In this document: one piece after another, positions 58,765 to 64,000 of the stretch
Layout: every line of letters begins with the position of its first letter
Position numbering within the stretch: the first letter of the stretch is position 1
Assembly: GCF_028622095.1 (NCBI RefSeq)
Contig: NZ_CP115165.1
Location: 2,167,501 to 2,231,500, forward strand
DNA length: 64,000 nucleotides
Direction of reading: 5' to 3'
From: Deinococcus aquaticus
Lineage (GTDB): Bacteria; Deinococcota; Deinococci; Deinococcales; Deinococcaceae
The notes under the pieces: generated by a model
What the model was told of the DNA's origin: nothing
Seen by the model: the letters and a program-made list of their open reading frames with translations, nothing else
Databases searched by the model: none
Program-made: the position numbers and the translations under genes

Positions 58765-58930
58765 ACCCCAGAGCGTACGGGCGCGGCGTGAGCCTTCCCG
58801 CAGAGAAGCCTCTGGACGGGCCGGGGCTTCGCACTCGGCCGGCCCGCGCCGCCCAGCCCGACCCCACTGTGGGCGTCACTGTAGTCATGCGTCCCCACGC
58901 GAGCGGCCCGCGCGGCGTAGCCTGCGTCTC

Positions 58931-60106
58931 ATGAAGTCGCCAGGACTACGATGGACGGACATCTGGAAACTCGCCTGGAGGGGCCTGACCCGCCGCCGCG
59001 TGCGCACGCTGCTGACCACGCTGGGCATCACGGTCGCGGTCGCCAGCATGGTGATCTTCCTGTCGCTGGGCGAGGGCATCCGCAAGGTGTTCGTCTCGCA
59101 GCTCGGCGGGATCGGCCCGGACGTGCAGGTCAGCCTCACGCCGCTGTCGCAGGGACTGGCGCTGCAACCCAACCTGCCGCAGAAGACCGCCGACGACATC
59201 CAGGCGCTCGCGCCGGAGCTCGGCATTCAGACGGTCACGCCGGTCATCATGGCCGTGCGCGGCGGCCTGGAAGTCACGCAGAGCGTCGTCCTGTACGGCC
59301 TGCCCGCCGCGCAGGGCATCGCGGCCGTGTTCCCCACCACCACCGCCGCTCAGGGCCGCGCCCTGACCCCCGCCGACGAGGGCGCGGGCGTGGCGGTCGC
59401 CGGCGCGAAGGCCGCGCAGAACCTGCGGCTGAAGGTCGGCAGCACCCTCAACCTCAACCGCCGCAACCAGGTGAAAGTGATCGGCGTGCTCGCCCCGGAA
59501 AGCGGGCTGGTGGACAACTTCATCTTCATTCCGCTGGGCACCCTGCAACGCAGCGAGGGCGCGGCGGGCCGCGTGTCACTGGTCGCCGTGAAACTCGACA
59601 ACCCCCGCGACGCCCGGCGCGTGGCCGACGTGCTGTCCGAGAAACTGGACCTGGAGGCCGGCACCCAGAGCGACTTCCTGAGTTTCATTGACCGCGCCCT
59701 GATCATCAGTGACGCCGTGCGCTTCGGCATCTCGCTGATCGCCCTGATCGTCGGCGGGCTGGCCGTGGCGAACACCGTCATGATGGGCGTCTTTGAACGT
59801 ACCCGCGAGTTCGGCACGCTGCGGGCCATCGGGGCGCGGCCTTCGTTCGTGCGGTCCCTGGTCCTGACCGAATCGCTGCTGCTATCGCTGGTGGGCGGCG
59901 TGGGCGGCGTGCTGCTCGGCCTCGCCGGGATCGCCGGCGTGAACCTCTACACCCAGCAGCTCGCCGGGATCGACGCGGCCGCCCTGACCCCCAGGCTGGT
60001 GCTGCTGGCGCTGGCCATCAGCCTGCTGCTGGGCCTGCTCTCGGGCCTGCTGCCGGCCCGGAACGCCGGGCGCATGAGCATCGTGGGCGCCCTCGGGAGA
60101 ATCTGA
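58931..60106 (+). CDS. ABC transporter permease, MacB/FtsX type
   Basis: A 391-residue permease. One N-terminal helix ([23 protein letters not shown]) precedes a large extracytoplasmic MacB_PCD domain of about 200 residues. Three C-terminal helices form the FtsX domain ([32 protein letters not shown], then [16 protein letters not shown]). Such proteins drive mechanotransmission or lipoprotein/peptide export without moving substrate through the membrane. ATG 58931 has TAGCCT 7 nt upstream (leaderless). The ATPase gene follows after 1 nt. Confidence 0.9.
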   Translation: MKSPGLRWTDIWKLAWRGLTRRRVRTLLTTLGITVAVASMVIFLSLGEGIRKVFVSQLGGIGPDVQVSLTPLSQGLALQPNLPQKTADDIQALAPELGIQTVTPVIMAVRGGLEVTQSVVLYGLPAAQGIAAVFPTTTAAQGRALTPADEGAGVAVAGAKAAQNLRLKVGSTLNLNRRNQVKVIGVLAPESGLVDNFIFIPLGTLQRSEGAAGRVSLVAVKLDNPRDARRVADVLSEKLDLEAGTQSDFLSFIDRALIISDAVRFGISLIALIVGGLAVANTVMMGVFERTREFGTLRAIGARPSFVRSLVLTESLLLSLVGGVGGVLLGLAGIAGVNLYTQQLAGIDAAALTPRLVLLALAISLLLGLLSGLLPARNAGRMSIVGALGRI

Positions 60107-60107
60107 C

Positions 60108-60851
<744 letters not shown>

Positions 60852-60854
60852 TAA

Positions 60855-60911
60855 GGACTCCGATTGAATGGCTTGCAAAGCCGCTGGGTCCGAGCGGACG
60901 AAGTCCGTATG
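60855..60911 (-). repeat. Dispersed structured repeat, copy C (partial)
   Basis: GGACTCCGATTGAATGGCTT, then GCAAAGCCGC and TCCGAGCGGAC, ending GTCCGTAT. It keeps only the arm with the NNGAATGG...hairpin, in the same orientation as copy B, and joins directly to the second end. It begins 4 nt after the ATPase stop. Confidence 0.75.
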
Positions 60912-60976
60912 ACAGCGGGTTTCAGTTCCATTGAGGGGCGTGCTCCTGGCCGCTCAATTCCATTTCCAGGCCTCTG

Positions 60977-61112
60977 ATACGGATGCCGTCTGTTTCGTTA
61001 ACAACCCGGGACAGCACCGGGTTGCTAACTCCACGCCCGGAATCCTCTTTGCTCCCACTCGCGTCCGCTCGGATGGAACGGTTTTCGCAAACCATTCCAT
61101 CGGAGTCCGTAT
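60977..61112 (+). repeat. Dispersed structured repeat, copy D (full length)
   Basis: A 136-bp element with ends ATACGGATGCCG and CGGAGTCCGTAT. Inside are TTTCGTTAACAACCCGG / CCGGGTTGCTAAC (hairpin), CACGCCCGGAATCCTCTTTG, and GATGGAACGGTTTTCGC / AAACCATTCCATC (hairpin). It is the best-preserved copy for defining the family. Confidence 0.88.
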
Positions 61113-61153
61113 GAATTCTGCTCTGAGCGGACCCCCGGTACGGGGTAGCCCGC

Positions 61154-61630
61154 TCAGCTCCCGCTGACCCGGCCGGTGTCCCGTAGCCAGTAGGTGTGCC
61201 CCAGGCGGTCTTTCAGCCGCACGACGACCTGCACCTGATCGCCGCGCCGCAGGCTGCCGCTGCCACTCCAGGCGGCGGCGTTCAGCGAGGCGGCGCCGCC
61301 CCTGGCGGGCAGGGACGGGTGCAGCGGGGCCTTCCAGGTACCCTGGCCCGTCACGACAAACACGCCGTCCAGCGTGAGGTTCCCGAGCGGCCCGGCCGGA
61401 GTGACCGCCGGGGTCAGGGTGCCCGGACGGGCCGGCGCGGACACCTGCACGCGCACGCCCAGCCCGCCGCCGTACAGCGAGGCGCTGGCCTGGGCCGTCA
61501 GCACCTGCCCCTGCACGATCAGGGTGGTCGGCGCGCTCAGCAGGTTACCCGGCTGAGGTTCCGGCAGGCGGCCCACGGCCCCGCAGGCGGCCAGAACGCA
61601 GGCCAGCGCGGCCATCCAGAGCTTCTTCAT
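61154..61630 (-). CDS. Predicted lipoprotein, unknown function
   Basis: A 158-residue protein with a clear lipobox (MKKLWMAALACVLAACGAV, Cys about 16). The mature part is beta-rich with LIVQGQVLTAQASASLYGGG, NLTLDGVFVVTGQGTW and VQVVVRLKDRLGHTYWLRDTG. No family was recognised. TACTCT 7 nt before ATG 61630 gives a leaderless start. It is flanked on both sides by copies of the structured repeat. Confidence 0.7.
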   Translation of the reverse strand: MKKLWMAALACVLAACGAVGRLPEPQPGNLLSAPTTLIVQGQVLTAQASASLYGGGLGVRVQVSAPARPGTLTPAVTPAGPLGNLTLDGVFVVTGQGTWKAPLHPSLPARGGAASLNAAAWSGSGSLRRGDQVQVVVRLKDRLGHTYWLRDTGRVSGS

Positions 61631-61678
61631 GAGCCCCAGAGTAGCGGACGATCAGGGGGGTGTCTGCCACATAAAGTT

Positions 61679-61710
61679 GCAGCGGCCCCTCCAGGAAGGG
61701 CCGCCGCTGC
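61679..61710 (-). terminator. Terminator of the large secreted-protein gene
   Basis: GCAGCGGC / GCCGCTGC stem extended by an inner GGCCC / GGGCC pairing, with one bulge. It is followed on the minus strand by AACTTTATG. Confidence 0.5.
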
Positions 61711-61744
61711 CGGGCAGGGCTGGTCGGGCCCGTCTGGGACGGCC

Positions 61745-61824
61745 CACGCCCGGAACCCGCTTTGCTCCTCCTCGCATCCGCTCGGATTGAATGGTTTGCA
61801 AAACCGCTCAATCCGAGTCCGTGT
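61745..61824 (+). repeat. Dispersed structured repeat, copy E (partial)
   Basis: Keeps the right half: CACGCCCGGAACCCGCTTTG, CTCCTCCTCGCATCCGCTCG, the GATTGAATGGTTTGC / AAAACCGCTCAATC hairpin, and the end GAGTCCGTGT. The left hairpin is missing. It lies just 3' of the large secreted-protein gene. Confidence 0.8.
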
Positions 61825-61837
61825 GATCAGCTCGGGG

Positions 61838-63796
<1,959 letters not shown>

Positions 63797-63879
63797 GACT
63801 GCGAAAAATCATACACGCGCCCGCCCGTCTGGCCGCCGCGCCCGTTCACACCGCCCGCCGGGGGTAGCATGCTCGGCAG

Positions 63880-64000
63880 ATGTCCGTCCTCGCCTCCCGC
63901 GCCCGCGCGCTGATCGACCCCGACGCCCTGCGCGGCAACCTGGGCGCCCTCGCCGCCCGCAGCGGCACGCCCCTGATCCTGCCGGTCAAGGCGAACGCCT
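63880..64000 (+). CDS. alr: Probable alanine racemase, 5' end (partial)
   Basis: ATG 63880 opens a frame that runs off the window after 40 codons. It reads ARALIDPDALRGNLGALAAR, then GTPLILPVKANA. The final VKANA is the PLP-lysine motif (VKANAYGHG) of alanine racemases, which supply D-Ala for peptidoglycan. A TAGCAT box lies 9 nt upstream. The remaining gene is outside the window. Confidence 0.8.
   Translation, partial: MSVLASRARALIDPDALRGNLGALAARSGTPLILPVKANA

Overview
The window is high-GC chromosomal DNA from a bacterium that is almost certainly a Deinococcus. Supporting signs are a CRP-family regulator of the DdrI/SdrP type next to gyrA, a ClpB promoter with an HspR (HAIR) operator, a type I/type III glutamine synthetase pair, a pooled set of Deinococcus-like envelope and secreted proteins, and many genes whose only promoter sign is a TANNNT box 5-8 nt before the start codon (leaderless mRNAs, known to be very common in Deinococcus). 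Base composition and codon use look uniform, apart from one insertion sequence.

Layout. 0.3-7.2 kb (+): clpC, a DUF2087 protein overlapping radA, a PH-like membrane protein, a zinc-type CDF exporter, and an ArsR/AHSA1 operon. 7.3-17 kb (-): clpB, a CrtC/AttH-like lipoprotein, and a complete branched-chain amino-acid ABC transporter (livF-G-M-H plus binding protein). 17.5-21.7 kb: divergent glutamine synthetases, glnA (type I, -) and glnN (type III, +). 21.9-28.9 kb: an AAC(3)-like acetyltransferase, two different ferredoxin-NADP reductases, the CRP-family regulator and gyrA. 29.1-33.5 kb (+): a decayed phosphatase, three tandem roadblock/LC7 genes, hemB coupled to a dual-specificity-phosphatase-like gene, a heme-monooxygenase-like gene and small unknowns. 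33.5-38.3 kb (-): cytochrome P450 and sdhCDAB. 38.6-40.2 kb: a small proline-rich gene cut off from its terminator by a 1.2 kb IS4-type insertion.

40.3-45.8 kb (+) is a leucine operon: leader peptide, attenuator, leuC, a LysE-type exporter, two unknown genes, leuD and leuB. The leader peptide (21 aa, leucine-rich, with CTT-CTT-CTT) appears to start directly at the transcript 5' end. It is followed by mutually exclusive hairpins, ending in a terminator just before leuC. This is the most interesting regulatory system in the window.

45.8-54 kb: a 58-aa membrane peptide, a MocR-type PLP regulator, small unknowns, and a minus-strand envelope cluster (small membrane protein, class A penicillin-binding protein, secreted vWA protein, multi-TM coiled-coil protein). 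54.2-64 kb: GH3 glycosidase, cysteine-desulfurase-like enzyme, DUF4127 protein, MacB-type ABC exporter, a lipoprotein, a large secreted protein, and the first codons of what is probably alanine racemase.

A structured intergenic repeat of about 136 bp, with ATACGGA ends, occurs in at least two full and three partial copies (7.2, 45.8, 60.9, 61.0 and 61.7 kb), always just 3' of genes. All calls come from reading the sequence; no database search was run.
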